A stretch of DNA of 64,000 nucleotides from Siphonodentalium dalli (GCA_032622095.1 CP136069.1:7828036-7892035); one strand, 5' to 3'; shown: positions 21,691 to 32,606, counted from the first letter of the stretch. The notes: a model not told the origin generated them from the sequence alone. Translations and numbers: made by a program.

Positions 21691-21791
21691 GATGTCGGCC
21701 AACCAAATAGCAGGTTACAATCGCTATTCTCTCCAAAAATATTATGCCAGTCGGTCAAGCCAACCAAAAATTCTGCAATTTTGTGCAAATA

Positions 21792-21898
21792 CAGTAATGC
21801 CCTCCATAATCGACTCCTTAACCACAGCAGAATTATGGGTAACTTTTCAGGATTTAGTCGGAAATATGGCTTTTTGCCATTCATCAGAAAGCTCTCAC
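21792..21898. mobile_element. Family A MITE, left arm only
   Basis: TA at 21790-21791; the copy ends in the loop at AAAGCTCTCACT and the right arm is absent. Confidence 0.8.
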
Positions 21899-22740
21899 TC
21901 TGTATCTGCTGATTGGCTCGAATCAGAATGCCAAGGCCAAAGTAAAATATTTGTTATGATTCATGATCGAACATGCAGATATTCTAAATAGTCTGTTTAC
22001 CCAGACTGTACCGGAGTTAATAGACTGAAATATATAATATTTAGCTAAATATGGCCCCAGGGAAGTAAGATCACACAAAGAAGAACATGTTTGATTTTAC
22101 TGTCAAAGTAGAGCAGCGAGATAGTCGACAAACTGATCAAACACGGATTAACTTCGGCAATAAAGAACTCGCACCAGCGTGCTTCAGGCTTCGTTACTTT
22201 CTCCACAAGGATGTGGTGTCAGATTTTCTATTCACAATGTTTTCTCGATACTTGATTTATTTTTAGTATGTCATTCCTCTCGATATATGTTCTGGTATGT
22301 AGTGGCACCTGATCCCCTAGTGTTAAGCGGACAAAAACTTCTCTGCTGGGCTTGAATGATAAGATTAGTCTCGAATATCAGCAGAAATATTGAGTTGAAG
22401 TGCATGGGAAATACTGTTGTAGTAGCATACATGTATATATGATTTTCTCAATTTATGCTCAACTTCTGCCCCAGGAGGCAGAAGTTATCATTTTATGGAG
22501 TCCCACACCCTCATTTCTCTACTTCTGGCCACCCATGTCAGTATGCACCTAGACAATGGTAGCATCTATGATCTTGTTAGAAACTTAAGAGCATATACAT
22601 TTTTTTTATATATATATTTTTTTATTTTTAGTAAAGGAAATGTATTTATATATACAAGTATGACATTCTTCGCATTCGCACATACATGTACACCTGTCTT
22701 ACTGCACGCACTATCCTTGCTCACTGCAGTCAATCAGTGA
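21899..22740. other. No recognisable feature
   Basis: AT-rich DNA. The plus-strand frame at 22495-22740 is low in complexity and unconvincing. Confidence 0.45.
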
Positions 22741-22920
22741 AGCTATCCCACACAGCAGGCTAGCATCCCCAAATNNNNNNNNNNNNNNNNNNNNNNNNNN
22801 NNNNNNNNNNNNNNNNNNNNNNNNNNNNNNNNNNNNNNNNNNNNNNNNNNNNNNNNNNNNNNNNNNNNNNNNNNAAAACAATGTTAATTTGAGACTATAG
22901 ATACTTCCCAGAAGATTTTA
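22741..22920. mobile_element. Family C MITE broken by an assembly gap
   Basis: CACAGCAGGCTAGCATC before the gap and TTAATTTGAGACTATAGATA after it are consecutive parts of family C in other copies, so the gap falls within or near one element. Confidence 0.6.
22775..22874. other. Assembly gap, 100 N
   Basis: Exactly 100 N bases, the usual placeholder for a gap of unknown size. Confidence 0.98.
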
Positions 22921-23002
22921 ATTTCTAGTATATTTAACAATGAAATTTTAAACATTCATACTTGGGAGTTCATAATTTGAAGGGAGAAATTTTGTGTTTG
23001 TG

Positions 23003-23041
<39 letters not shown>

Positions 23042-23436
23042 TGCGCATGCCAGACGTTAGATGTTATAGGCACATGGAACCAAGACTGGTAGCAGCATAG
23101 GTTTTAAATCACATTGTCTTCAATAACTGAATCACATTGTCTTCAGGAGCAATACAGTAACTGAATCAATAATAGTGAATCGATAGTTATAAAGATCTGG
23201 GTGACCTCGATGCCTCAATAACAAGCTTCGGCTTCAATGGTGCCTCGGATAAACAGTATTGGAGAAGCACACATGGTCGATAATACGCTGGCTTTTGTAC
23301 TATCTCTTGAATATTTAATGGTAGTTATCCGAGGTCAGGGACCATCCAGGTCAGCCTAGTGGTTTCACATTGAGAGAAGTCACTTCTCCCTGTTTGGTTA
23401 TTAGGGAGAAGTGGACTGTAATCAGGGAGAGGTAAC
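22921..23436. other. Spacer with 35-base poly-C run
   Basis: C homopolymer at 23004-23038. Near 23370-23430, GAAGTCACTTCTCCCTG and AGGGAGAAGTGGAC form a weak hairpin that also occurs near 47675-47720. Confidence 0.5.
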
Positions 23437-23688
23437 CAAGGCTCAAAATAAGTGGCCGGTCAAGGTCATTGTCCGACGAAAAATAGCTTATGTCCAGTGC
23501 ACTTCTGTATCTGTCAGACATTTTGTCCAATGCAAATTTTTTAACAATCTGTATCTGTTTTGGTACATCCAAGGAGCCACTACTGGCCAAATGGGATATT
23601 GAAAGAAAAAAATAGCTCTTTTTTTTATTTCAGATCAAATCAGAGTGAATATAATTATGTCGTTTGTGAATTTTTCTGGGTCGCGATT
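23437..23688 (+). mobile_element. Family E MITE, right part missing
   Basis: Starts CAAGGCTCAAAATAAGTGG and follows the 4043 copy until TCGCGATTG, where a family A copy begins without spacer. Confidence 0.8.
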
Positions 23689-23822
23689 GTCGGGAATATG
23701 GCTTGTTACCATTCACTGAGAGCTTTCCGATGAATGACAACAAGCCATATTTCCGACTAAATCCTGAAAAATTACCCATCATTCTGCTGTGGTTGAGGAG
23801 TCGTTTGTTTGGGGCATTACTG
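23689..23822. mobile_element. Family A MITE, joined to family E
   Basis: Begins inside the left arm at GTCGGGAATATGG and keeps a full right arm to GGGGCATTACTG. Confidence 0.8.
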
Positions 23823-24441
23823 TAAGTGGAGAGGTGGGTTAGGGATTACAGCACACCAAGCGATGTCCCAGAGGAAATTAATGTTATGCTGCCGTTAATA
23901 GCTACATCCTCACCAAAGGGTTATTTGTTTAGAATATTATAGATTCATTATAATAACAGTATGGAGTCAGTGACTCAGTCTCATAACATTTACAAGTAAC
24001 ATGAATTCTCTGCAGCATTGATTGATTCCTGTATTGATTCTGCATTATTGAATAAGCCGCACAGTGGCCCCATTTTGTTTGAGCTGTAACGTTGTGAATA
24101 GAACATTGATGGAATGCTGACAAACGGTTCCACCGACAGTCATTGTGGCAAATTAATTAATGTTATGATTGACGAATATAGAACGAGAAATCTTTGATTA
24201 AAATAAATAGTTTGAGAATGTTCCAAGTTTTAAACCAATCTCCTTATGTACTGATTCCCAAGTCATTCCTGATTATCATTAAATTACAATCATTGGGAAA
24301 ATGGGTTTGACACAGTGTGAATCTACCATTGTATACCATCCTCAGATCAGAACAATGCACTTCCTCCTGAATTATAAATTGGCGCTGGCATATACCTGAA
24401 CATGTACAGCAATGCCCAAAGTATATGACCATTTTTTTTAA
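23823..24441. other. No recognisable feature
   Basis: AT-rich spacer. TTAA at 24438-24441 belongs to the next element. Confidence 0.45.
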
Positions 24442-24823
24442 CCCTTTACCCAACAGAAGGGCCCTGTGCCAATGCATTCTCTTATATATGCGAGTCGACC
24501 ATAGGTCGCCTCGCATATATAAGAGAATGCATTGGCTTAACACATTAAAAATTATAAAATTGTTAAAGAATGTAAGAAAAAATGGTAAAAAGTGTTTAAA
24601 AAAGATTTTTTTTAGGCCAATGCATTCTCTTATATATGCGAGGCGACCTATGGTCGACTCGCATATATAAGAGAATGCATTGGCACAGGGCATAACTGTA
24701 ACTATCACAATGTGGTCAAGGAGCCGGTTCCAATGATATCCATATTTGTATGGTTCTATTGAGACAGACCGAAGATATTTTAGGCTGTTGAAGCTTTATT
24801 TGGCCGGTTTGTTGGGTAAAGGG
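24442..24823 (+). mobile_element. Family B MITE next to family A
   Basis: TTAA at 24438-24441 and 24824-24827. The right TTAA is that of family A (TTAACCACAGCAG follows). The left flank is unrelated T-rich DNA, so the outer left arm of the A element was lost or replaced. Confidence 0.87.
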
Positions 24824-25008
24824 TTAACCACAGCAGAATTATGGGAAAATTTTCAGGACTTAGTCGGAAATATGGCTTATTGCCATTCATCGGAAAGCTC
24901 TCAGTGAGAGCTTTCCGATGAATGGCAACGAGCCATATTTCCGACTAAATCCTGAAAAATTACCCATTATTCTGCTGTAGTTAAGGAGTTGATTATTTAG
25001 GGCATTAC
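24824..25008. mobile_element. Family A MITE, left terminus missing
   Basis: Runs from TTAACCACAGCAG through the loop GCTCTCAGTGAGAGC to GGGCATTACACTA. Confidence 0.83.
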
Positions 25009-25032
25009 ACTACCTGTACATGTATTTATGTT

Positions 25033-25129
25033 CAAGCCTTGAAATAGTGAGCCTGTCATTTGCAGAATGAGGTCCCCAGAGGGTGAATTTAGTGATGCTT
25101 CCCTGCATAGCGGGCTAGCATCACCAAAT
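25033..25129. mobile_element. Family C MITE, right-truncated
   Basis: CAAGCCTTGAAATAGTGAGC, then one core cut at CATCACCAAATT. Confidence 0.72.
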
Positions 25130-25149
25130 TATGTAATATAAGGCACTGG

Positions 25150-25770
25150 TATTCTTGTGAGTGTTAGATTTAATTGCCTCTTTAAGCCTATCTTTACTAA
25201 TGGATTTTTCCACTCAGTTATAAAAAGTATACATTGGAATGGTCTATTACTCATTTGGAGGGGATGTTCAGAAAATATGAGCAGATGGCCGACATTCGAA
25301 AAGATAATAGTTCAGAAGGATTCATAATCATGGATGGGAAGTGTTCAGATATGATCATTTATTGAACTTATTATCTGAACATTTCCTATGTGATAACTAC
25401 TCATCAATGATGCTTTACTATAGAAAGGGTTAAACTTATTATCTGAACATTTCCTATGTGATAACTACTCATCAATGATGCTTTACTATAGAAAGGGTTA
25501 AACTTATTATCTGAACATTTCCTATGTGATAACTACTCTTCAATGATGCTTTACTATAGAAAGGGTTAAAACTCATTATCTCAACATTTCCTAAGGGATA
25601 ACTACTCATCAATGAGTATTTAGTATAGATAGGGTTAAACTTATTATCTGAACATCAATGATGCTTTGGTGTAGAAAGGGTTAAAAAGGGAACTACTCGT
25701 CAATGGGTATTTAGTTTAGATTGGGTTAATAAGGTAACTACTCATCAATGATAAAGGGTTAATGTGTATG
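25150..25770. repeat. Dispersed repeat with 68-bp tandem units
   Basis: A leader (ATACATTGGAATGGTCTATT) is shared with 56470-56560. It is followed by units starting at 25367, 25435 and 25503 (CTTATTATCTGAACATTTCC... GAAAGGGTTAAA) and then two to three degenerate ones. The copy at 56.6 kb has a single unit. Confidence 0.8.
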
Positions 25771-26225
25771 GACAAATTCTTATTTCTCCCCGAAATGGTA
25801 ATCTTTCGATATTGAGATGTTCGTTAACTCAGATTAAGTCTGAATATCGCACCTGATTTTGTTGCAGTTTGAATATTTTAAATAACGCTGTGCGGGATGT
25901 TGATTAATCGTCAACACCGTGATGTTAAAACTTATACTCGTCTTACACCGCACCAAAATAAATTTATCCTAGTATATTGACAACTCAAAATTAAGGCGAT
26001 ATGATTACTCAATCAATGCTCATCATTTTCGCCTGGACATTTTTTTCACCATTTAATTATAGTTTGTTGGGTTAATCTCACTGCATCTACTCATGAAAAT
26101 TATTATCAATATTGCGGTGACAGTTTTGAATCATCGCGATATTTTAAATTGTTAATACCATACTACTCTATTTGAAAGTGATGGCTGTACACCATAATCT
26201 ATATAGAACATAATTGAATGATATA
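25771..26225. other. No recognisable feature
   Basis: AT-rich spacer without repeats seen. Confidence 0.45.
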
Positions 26226-26299
26226 CAGTAATGCCCTAAGTAATCGACCTCTTAACCAAAGCAGAATTATAAAGGAGTCGATTACTTAGGGCATTACTG
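26226..26299. mobile_element. Family A micro-copy, 74 bp
   Basis: TA at 26224-26225 and 26300-26301. Only the outer parts of both arms remain (CAGTAATGCCCTAAGTAATC and its complement), joined near CAGAATTATAAAGG. Confidence 0.88.
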
Positions 26300-26313
26300 T
26301 ACTCTTTTAGATC

Positions 26314-26373
26314 TAGTTATTTATCACACGTGATAAAAATTGTTATAAAATGTAGTTATTTATCACACGTGAT
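26314..26373. repeat. Direct repeat with CACGTG
   Basis: TAGTTATTTATCACACGTGA occurs at 26314 and 26353, each with the palindrome ATCACACGTGAT or a one-base variant. CACGTG is a bHLH-type site, but no gene is near. Confidence 0.6.
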
Positions 26374-26585
26374 TAAAATTGTTCACCATAATGATTCCAT
26401 TTATATTTCGTTCAGTCATTTTCAGTACATTACCATCTTATACTCGGTATTTTAATCTTTGTAAATTATTCACACGTTATATATTTACATAGAAGATTAG
26501 TGTGAATCATGACTCATCAGAATAGAAATTTACTTGTTTTAATTTAATAGGCCAAACAGAATTATTGCTTTTAATAATGCGGCAC

Positions 26586-26765
26586 CGAACATTTGCAGAA
26601 TTAGGTCCCCAGAGGGTGAATTTATTGATGCTACACCGCACAGCAGGCTAGCATCACCAAAATTCATCCTCTGGCGACCTCATTCCGCATTAAGGTCTCG
26701 TGTTCTCTGGAAAGTATCTTTAAAATATAAAATTAACAAGTTTTTTAGTTTCTTTAGAAAGTTTC
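26586..26765. mobile_element. Family C MITE, partial
   Basis: One core with a CCGCACAGCAGGC loop, then ATTAAGGTCTCGTGTTCTCTGG and an AT-rich stretch of the middle region; ends adjoin a family A copy. Confidence 0.68.
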
Positions 26766-26766
26766 A

Positions 26767-26926
26767 TCCACAGCAGAATTATGGGTAACTTTTCAGGATT
26801 TAGTCAGAAATATGGCTCAGTGAGAGCTTTCCGATGAATGGCAACAAGCCATATTTCTGACTAAATCCTGAAAAGTTACCCGTAATTCTGCTGTGGTTAA
26901 GGAGTTGATTATTTAGGGCATTACTG
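26767..26926. mobile_element. Family A MITE, left terminus missing
   Basis: Begins at CACAGCAGAATTATGGG and runs to GGGCATTACTG. The centre is shortened (AAATATGGCTCAGTGAGAGC). Confidence 0.8.
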
Positions 26927-26932
26927 CATCTG

Positions 26933-26994
26933 CTGATTAACCACAGTAAAATAATTTTAATGATTCTTCTGGAGTCGATTATTTAGGGCATTAC
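26933..26994. mobile_element. Family A fragment
   Basis: TTAACCACAGTA then GGAGTCGATTATTTAGGGCA: remnants of both arms in a second small copy. Confidence 0.6.
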
Positions 26995-27206
26995 TCTAAT
27001 AATAAATTGAAGCCCCAATAAAAATCAACGATGTCCTAAAATCAGTGTGAAACGAAAGTCTTTTTTTTTTGGCCGCATAGTCATTTTTTTCACCTTTCAC
27101 CATTATGTTTGCAATAGAACATGTGCAGACCCCTTTTATATTGGTATTCTACCCGGGGGCTGAAATATATGTATGCAATAAGTGCATAATACTGGTAGGC
27201 CTTTAA

Positions 27207-27663
27207 CCCTTTACCCAACAGAACAGCCCTGTGCCAATGCATTTTCTTATATATGCGAGTCGACCATAGGTCGCCTCGCATATATAAGAGAATGCATTGG
27301 CTTAACACATATTAAAAATGATAAAATTGTCAAAGAATGTAGAAAAATATTATAAAAAATGTTAAAAAATGTAAGAAAAAATTATAAAAATTGTTAAAGA
27401 ATTTAAGAAAAAATGGTAAAAAGTGTTTAAAAAGAATTTTTTTAGGCCAATGCATTCTCTTATATATGCGAGGCGACCTATGGTAGACTCGCATATATAA
27501 GAGAATGCATTGGCACAGGGCATAACTGTAACCATCACAATGTGGTCAATGAACCGGTTCCAATGATATCCATATTTGTATGGTGTTATTGAGACAGACC
27601 GAAGATATTTTAGGCTGTTGAAGCTTTATTTGGGCGTTTTTGGCCGTTTTGTTGGGTAAAGGG
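27207..27663 (+). mobile_element. Family B MITE, long-spacer variant
   Basis: TTAA at 27203-27206 and 27664-27667. About 70 bp longer than other copies because the AT spacer (AATTGTTAAAGAATGTAAG type) is repeated two to three times. Confidence 0.87.
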
Positions 27664-27806
27664 TTAAGGACAAGCAAATATTTGTATTTGGATTTGACAA
27701 AATTATAGATTTTCATAAGATGTTAGACTCCAAATTCCCACCATCCACCTGATGTATTGGGATATATTATTCCGTATGTGAGGGTGTTGACAAAGAAGGT
27801 TGTTAT

Positions 27807-28059
27807 CCCTTTCATGACGGGAGCTGCGCTGGTGCACCATTAAAGATACTGTGGCAATGCATTCTCTTATATATACAAGTCTCCCACAGGGAGCATTGCA
27901 TATATAAGAAAATGCACTGGCTTACAATGTCAGGGTAAACATTGCCAAGTCAATGCATTCTCTTATATATGCGCTACTCCCTATGGTAGACTCGCATATA
28001 TAAGAGAATGCATTGGCACAGGGTTTTCGAAAATTTCAGGATGCTCCAGTCTGGAAGAG
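27807..28059 (+). mobile_element. B3-type TTAA hairpin element
   Basis: Left end CCCTTTCATGACGGGAGCTG after TTAT; right TTAA at 28060-28063. Two hairpins: the first has inner stem CTCCCACAGGGAG, the second CTACTCCCTATGGTAGAC. Confidence 0.7.
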
Positions 28060-28063
28060 TTAA

Positions 28064-28360
28064 AGGACAGTGTAAATTTTACCTCAATAATATCTGCACA
28101 GTCATATTTTTCACTTGAACAAATAATATTTTGCAGTTAATACAATGTATCTTTGCCCTACAGTAGGGTTTGTACTTGTACATGTACATACGGTACATGT
28201 ATATGCAATATGCATTTGTAATTTTCATTTTATGATTCATCCTATCATACTTCATGTGTAAAGGCAGAGTTACACCGAGATGTAGTCAATGCTCTTTCTA
28301 TATTGTCTCCAGTTTTCACAATAAAAATTCTCAGTCAAAGACTTATGACAAAAATATATG
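28064..28360. other. No recognisable feature
   Basis: AT-rich spacer with ACATGTACAT repeats near 28178-28205. Confidence 0.4.
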
Positions 28361-28364
28361 TTAA

Positions 28365-28411
28365 CCCTTCATGACTGAAGCTTTCGAAAACCCTGTGCCA
28401 ACAAATTCTCT
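28365..28411 (+). mobile_element. B3-type fragment
   Basis: TTAA (28361-28364), CCCTTCATGACTGAAGC and the beginning of the hairpin (CTGTGCCAACAAATTCTC), directly followed by a family A half. Confidence 0.68.
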
Positions 28412-28549
28412 TATATGGCTTGTTGCCATTCATCGGAAAGCTCTTAGAGCTTTCCAATGAATGGCAACAAGACATATTTCCAACTAAATCCTGAAAAATT
28501 ACCCATAATTCTGCTGTGTTTAAGGAGTCGATTATTTAGGGCATTACTG
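28412..28549. mobile_element. Family A MITE, joined to B3 fragment
   Basis: Starts inside the left arm at ATATGGCTTGTTGCC and has a full right arm; TA at 28550-28551. Confidence 0.8.
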
Positions 28550-28590
28550 TATATATCAGTGGAATAAGTATTCACAAAATCAAACATGAT

Positions 28591-28752
28591 GATTGTGACG
28601 ATATACCCTTCACATGACCGTGTTTGGAGATTGTGACTATTCACCCGTCGCATGATCAAGTTTGGAGATCGTGACGATTCACCTGACCAAGTTTGGACAT
28701 AGTGATGATTTACCAGTCACATGATAAAGTTTGTGGAGATCGTGATGGAGGC
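28591..28752. repeat. 38-bp imperfect tandem repeat, about 4 copies
   Basis: GATTGTGAC or GATCGTGAC starts at 28591, 28629 and 28667, each followed by CAC-TGA-C-AGTTTGGAGA; the last unit is looser. Confidence 0.75.
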
Positions 28753-29033
28753 TAGTCATGTGCAGAGCGAGGTTCTTTGATCATTTTCACATTTTATCAC
28801 ATATATTTGTTTCACGTTTTCCGGTGTTTGTTTGGTATGGATGGCTTGAATGATTGTATGGTTGTGGTATGAATATTAGTCAGTTTCAAAGTTATTTTTC
28901 TAGTTATTTGATTCCTATTCATTCATTTCTTCCCTATACACAAAGGACATTTGGGTGCACATTGAATTTCAATGATGATGCGTGCTATGAGAAATGCACA
29001 TGTATAAATACTACCATTTTATATTGGACTTAA

Positions 29034-29260
29034 TCCATGGCTGGAGCTGCCTGAAATTTTGCGAAATCCCTGTGCCAATGCATTCTCTTATATATGCGAG
29101 TCTCCCATAGGGAGCCTCACATATATAAGAGAATACACTGGCATAACAATATTTACCTTGACCTTTTAAGCCAGTGCATTCTCATATATATGGGAGACTC
29201 GGATATATAAGAGAATGCACTGGCACAGGATCTTTAATGCTGCTCCCATCATGAAAGGGA
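29034..29260 (+). mobile_element. B3-type TTAA hairpin element
   Basis: TTAA at 29030-29033, left end CCATGGCTGGAGCTGCCTG; right end CCATCATGAAAGGGATATAA. First hairpin has inner stem CTCCC-ATA-GGGAG; the second lost part of one arm. Confidence 0.68.
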
Positions 29261-29283
29261 TATAACCGAGGCGGTATATAAAG

Positions 29284-29400
29284 TTTAATGTTTAACCCAC
29301 AGGGAGCCTCACACAGATGGAAGCATGCACTACAGAGTGTCGTCTACTGCAGTCTATGTGGGTACTGCTGTCTATGTGGGGCTCTCTAAAGGGTTATGTT
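29284..29400. repeat. Palindromic module (complement of 16.4-16.6 kb)
   Basis: CAGGGAGCCTCACACAGATG, AGAGTGTCGTCTACTGCAG and GTCTATGTGGGGCTCTCTA. A short internal TCTATGTGGG duplication is present. Confidence 0.5.
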
Positions 29401-29578
29401 GGTACCTCTTGTGAATTTCATGATCATGTTACCTTTCAGCATGAATGTATTTTGAGATTGTGAAACTTGGTTTGTTTCATAGCTTTAATATTTGTTTGTT
29501 TGAACCTCAATCTCTGGACTAGATGGATACAGGGCTGCAATGGTGATAGAAATTCTGATAAATCCCTCACAATATCGT

Positions 29579-29720
29579 CAAGCCTTGTACTGGTGTCTGT
29601 CATTTGCAGAATGAGGTTCCCAGAGGGTAAATAAAGTGATGCTATCCCGCACAGCGTGCTAGCATCACTAAATTCACCCTCTGTGGACCTCATTCAGCTT
29701 ATTTCTCAGCAGAATGAGGT
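29579..29720. mobile_element. Family C MITE, right-truncated
   Basis: CAAGCCTTGTACTGGTGTC, one core with a CCGCACAGCGTGC loop, then CTTATTTCTCAGCAGAATGAGG, the start of a second core. Confidence 0.72.
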
Positions 29721-29762
29721 TATGTTTATATCCGTTGTAAATCAATCCATCAACAAATTTAA

Positions 29763-30108
29763 CCCTTTACCCAACAGAAGGGCCCTGTGCCAATGCATTC
29801 TCTTATATATGCGAGTCGACCATAGGTCGCCTCGCATATATAAGAGAATGCATTGGCTTAACACATTAAAAATTATAAAAAAAAATTTAGGCCAATGCAT
29901 TCTCTTATATATGCGAGGCGACCTATGGTCGACTCGCATATATAAGAGAATGCATTGGCACAGGGCATAACTGTAACTATCACAATGTGGTCAAGGAGCC
30001 GGTTCCAATGATATCCATATTTGTATGGTTCTATTGAGACATACCGAAGATATTTTAGGCTGTTGAAGCTTTATTTGGCCGGTTTTGGCCGGTTTGTTGG
30101 GTAAAGGG
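29763..30108 (+). mobile_element. Family B MITE, short-spacer variant
   Basis: TTAA at 29759-29762 and 30109-30112. The AT spacer between the hairpins is reduced to about 40 bp. Confidence 0.88.
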
Positions 30109-30112
30109 TTAA

Positions 30113-30942
30113 AATAAATTACACGAAAAGCACTTTTTGTCGACATTACATGCCTTGAAGTGAGACACTTTTTTTCGGTGATCAAATCTATGGATATGTT
30201 CCATGTGGATACTCCTATCATCACCAGAACAACTTCCTGTTAACCGAGTCTAGAAAATGACCAAACTCCAGGCAGAGTTATCTCTCATCGCTACGCTGAG
30301 ATACTATTTCGCAGTGATAATGTAGAGGGCGCTGTATGGAGTTTGGAAAATGACGTTCTTGTTGACCCGATTATGCGACTCCTGGCAGTTCGGTGACCTA
30401 TTTTACGCGTCTTGTCAATGAGAGAGAGTTAGCCGCTCCAATCAGAATGCCTGTATCCGCAACAAATATTCAAATTGAATTACAATGGTAAAGATTAAAT
30501 AGTTAAAGGTACTCAATCCGATCTGACGGTTCCCATATCATCAAATTACAACAACAACATAGTTAAACTATAATCTGTTCATAAACTCTGCGTAATATCG
30601 AGTGAGCTATGAACATGTAGCGGTCTCATTTAATACTGACTGTAAAATGATACATTTCGCGCCTCACTGACAACTAAAGAAACTGCTGTGGAACATCGCA
30701 CATCCTGTTAGGAAATAGAAGTTTCTCAATCTATACCTCGTAAATATCACTTTTCACATGTTACGCTATAACTTTTGATGCTCAACTTAAAAATCTCAGA
30801 CATCAGATATTAGTATGATTCAATAATAAATATGTTTGTTTGACCTTTTTGTACTTGTTAATTACTCTTTTATATAATTTTGCGAACCTGGGTAACTAAG
30901 TACCCAAAACCCATGAGATAATGACCGTGACGAATTTAATTT
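30113..30942. other. Spacer with small palindromic element
   Basis: At 30250-30345, CAAACTCCAGGCAGAGTTAT and GGCGCTGTATGGAGTTTGG form a loose inverted pair, also present at 41648-41712. TAATGACCGTGACGAATTTA at 30919 is a lone unit of the 54-bp repeat found at 31.2 kb. Confidence 0.5.
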
Positions 30943-31146
30943 ACAGTTATGCCCTGTGCCAATGCATTCTCTTATATATGCGAGTCGACCATAGGTCGCC
31001 TCGCATATATAAGAGAATGCATTGGCCTAAAAAAAAAAAAAAATACATTCTTTAACAATTTTATAATTTTTAATGTGTTAAGCCTATGGTCGACTCGCAT
31101 ATATAAGAGAATGCATTGGCACAGGGCCATTCTGTTGGTTAAAGGG
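30943..31146 (-). mobile_element. Family B MITE, one end missing
   Basis: Starts inside the element at ACAGTTATGCCCTGTG; the second hairpin has lost its outer arm. TTAA at 31147-31150 closes the intact end. Confidence 0.78.
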
Positions 31147-31212
31147 TTAATTTGGTGAATAATTACTTTATTGTATTGTAGATCTCATCAAGCATCTCCT
31201 CTTCAAAATCCT

Positions 31213-31535
31213 GTAATGACCGTGACGAATTTAATTTATCACTGAATCATTGCAGCCCTCGTTGAGATAATGACCGTGACGAATTTAATTTATCACTGAA
31301 TCATTGCAGCCCTCGTTGAGATAATGACCGTGACGAATTTAATTTATCACTGAATCATTGCAGCCCTCGTTGAGATAATGACCGTGACGAATTTAATTTA
31401 TCACTGAATCATTGCAGCCCTCGTTGAGATAATGACCGTGACGAATTTAATTTATCACTGAATCATTGCAGCCCTCGTTGAGATAATGACCGTGACGAAT
31501 TTAATTTATCACTGAATCATTGCAGCCCTCGTTGA
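31213..31535. repeat. 54-bp tandem repeat, 6 copies
   Basis: Nearly identical units (GATAATGACCGTGACGAATT... GCAGCCCTCGTTGA) begin at 31266, 31320, 31374, 31428 and 31482, with a slightly shorter first unit from 31213. Confidence 0.95.
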
Positions 31536-31855
31536 CTGAGAAATGGAAATCATCTCATGTCTCTTGTAGCTTCACAGTTTGTCTTGATGTTTGTCTCATA
31601 TAAGAATCGAGAGTCTCGTTCAAGATTTCATAAATCTTTTGTTTTTGACTGAATTAGAATTGATACTCAAATGTTATGATTTTCATCCAAATTACGAAAG
31701 AACTATTTTTGGGAATAAAATATGTTTTGAACCAAACATGAGTTGTTATATTGTAGTTTTGTAAATCTGCACAAGTTTGTCAGTTGATTACCTGTGTTCA
31801 TAGCAGGGACGAGTGTAGATAATTATACCCAAATGGGTGTAGATAATTTGTTATC
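31536..31855. other. No recognisable feature
   Basis: AT-rich spacer between two tandem arrays. Confidence 0.4.
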
Positions 31856-32187
31856 GACCCATGGCAGAGATATATGGACCCATGGCTGAAATATATGGAC
31901 CCATGGCAGAGATATATGGACCCACAGCAGAGATATATGGACCCATAGTAGAAATATATGGACCCATGGCAGAGATATATGGACCCATAGTAGAGATATA
32001 TGGACCCATGGCTGAAATATATGGACCCATGGCAGAGATATATGGACCCATAGCAGAGATATATGGACCCATAGTAGAAATATATGGACCCATGGCAGAG
32101 ATATATGGACCCACAGCAGAGATATAGGGACCCGTGGCAGAAATATATGGATCCATGTCAGAAATATATGGACCCATGGCAGAGATA
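31856..32187. repeat. 21-bp tandem repeat, first block
   Basis: About 16 units of GGACCCATGGCAGAGATATAT with scattered changes (TAGTAGAAA, CACAGCAGA). Because the unit is 7 codons, open frames run through both strands; I regard them as by-products. Confidence 0.95.
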
Positions 32188-32346
32188 AATGGAAGAACAG
32201 AATTCAAAAACCTATGTCCAGATAAAGAAGAATACATGTAACTCTAAACTGGAAAATAAAGACATTGTTGTGCACTCAAAAGTGTTACTAATAGCGAGTT
32301 GATTGTGTTCTGGTAAACCGAGATATCTCCATGAATTGATTAACAA
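32144..32346. repeat. Higher-order duplication, copy 1
   Basis: The end of the 21-bp block plus a 150-bp unique tail (GGAAGAACAGAATTCAAAAA, TAATAGCGAGTTGATTGTG) is repeated at 32570-32770, 426 bp further on. Confidence 0.85.
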
Positions 32347-32606
32347 AATGGCAGAGATAAATGGACCCATGGCAGAAATATATGGACCCATGGTAGAAAT
32401 ATATGGACCCATGGCAGAAATATATGTACCCATGGCAGAGTTATATGGACCCATGGTAGAAATATATGGACCCATGGCAGAGATATATGGACCATGGCAG
32501 AAATATATAAACCCATGACATAAATATATGGACCACCCATGTCAGAGATATATGAACCCATGGCAGAAATATATGGATCCATGTCAGAAATATATGGACC
32601 CATGGC
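32347..32606. repeat. 21-bp tandem repeat, second block
   Basis: About 12 units of the GGACCCATGGCAGAAATATAT type, a little more diverged than the first block. Confidence 0.93.

Noticed and set aside
26314-26373. Paired CACGTG sites as an enhancer
   Set aside because: They sit in a 39-bp direct repeat with no gene nearby; duplication explains the pair.
3512-31158. Recurrent frames with CILLYMR-type residues in many places
   Set aside because: They lie in family B hairpins and recur because the DNA is copied; the palindrome gives the same peptide on both strands.
31856-32606. Heptapeptide-repeat frames (MAEIYGP type) on both strands
   Set aside because: By-product of a 21-bp tandem repeat; no start context, no conserved frame at its ends.
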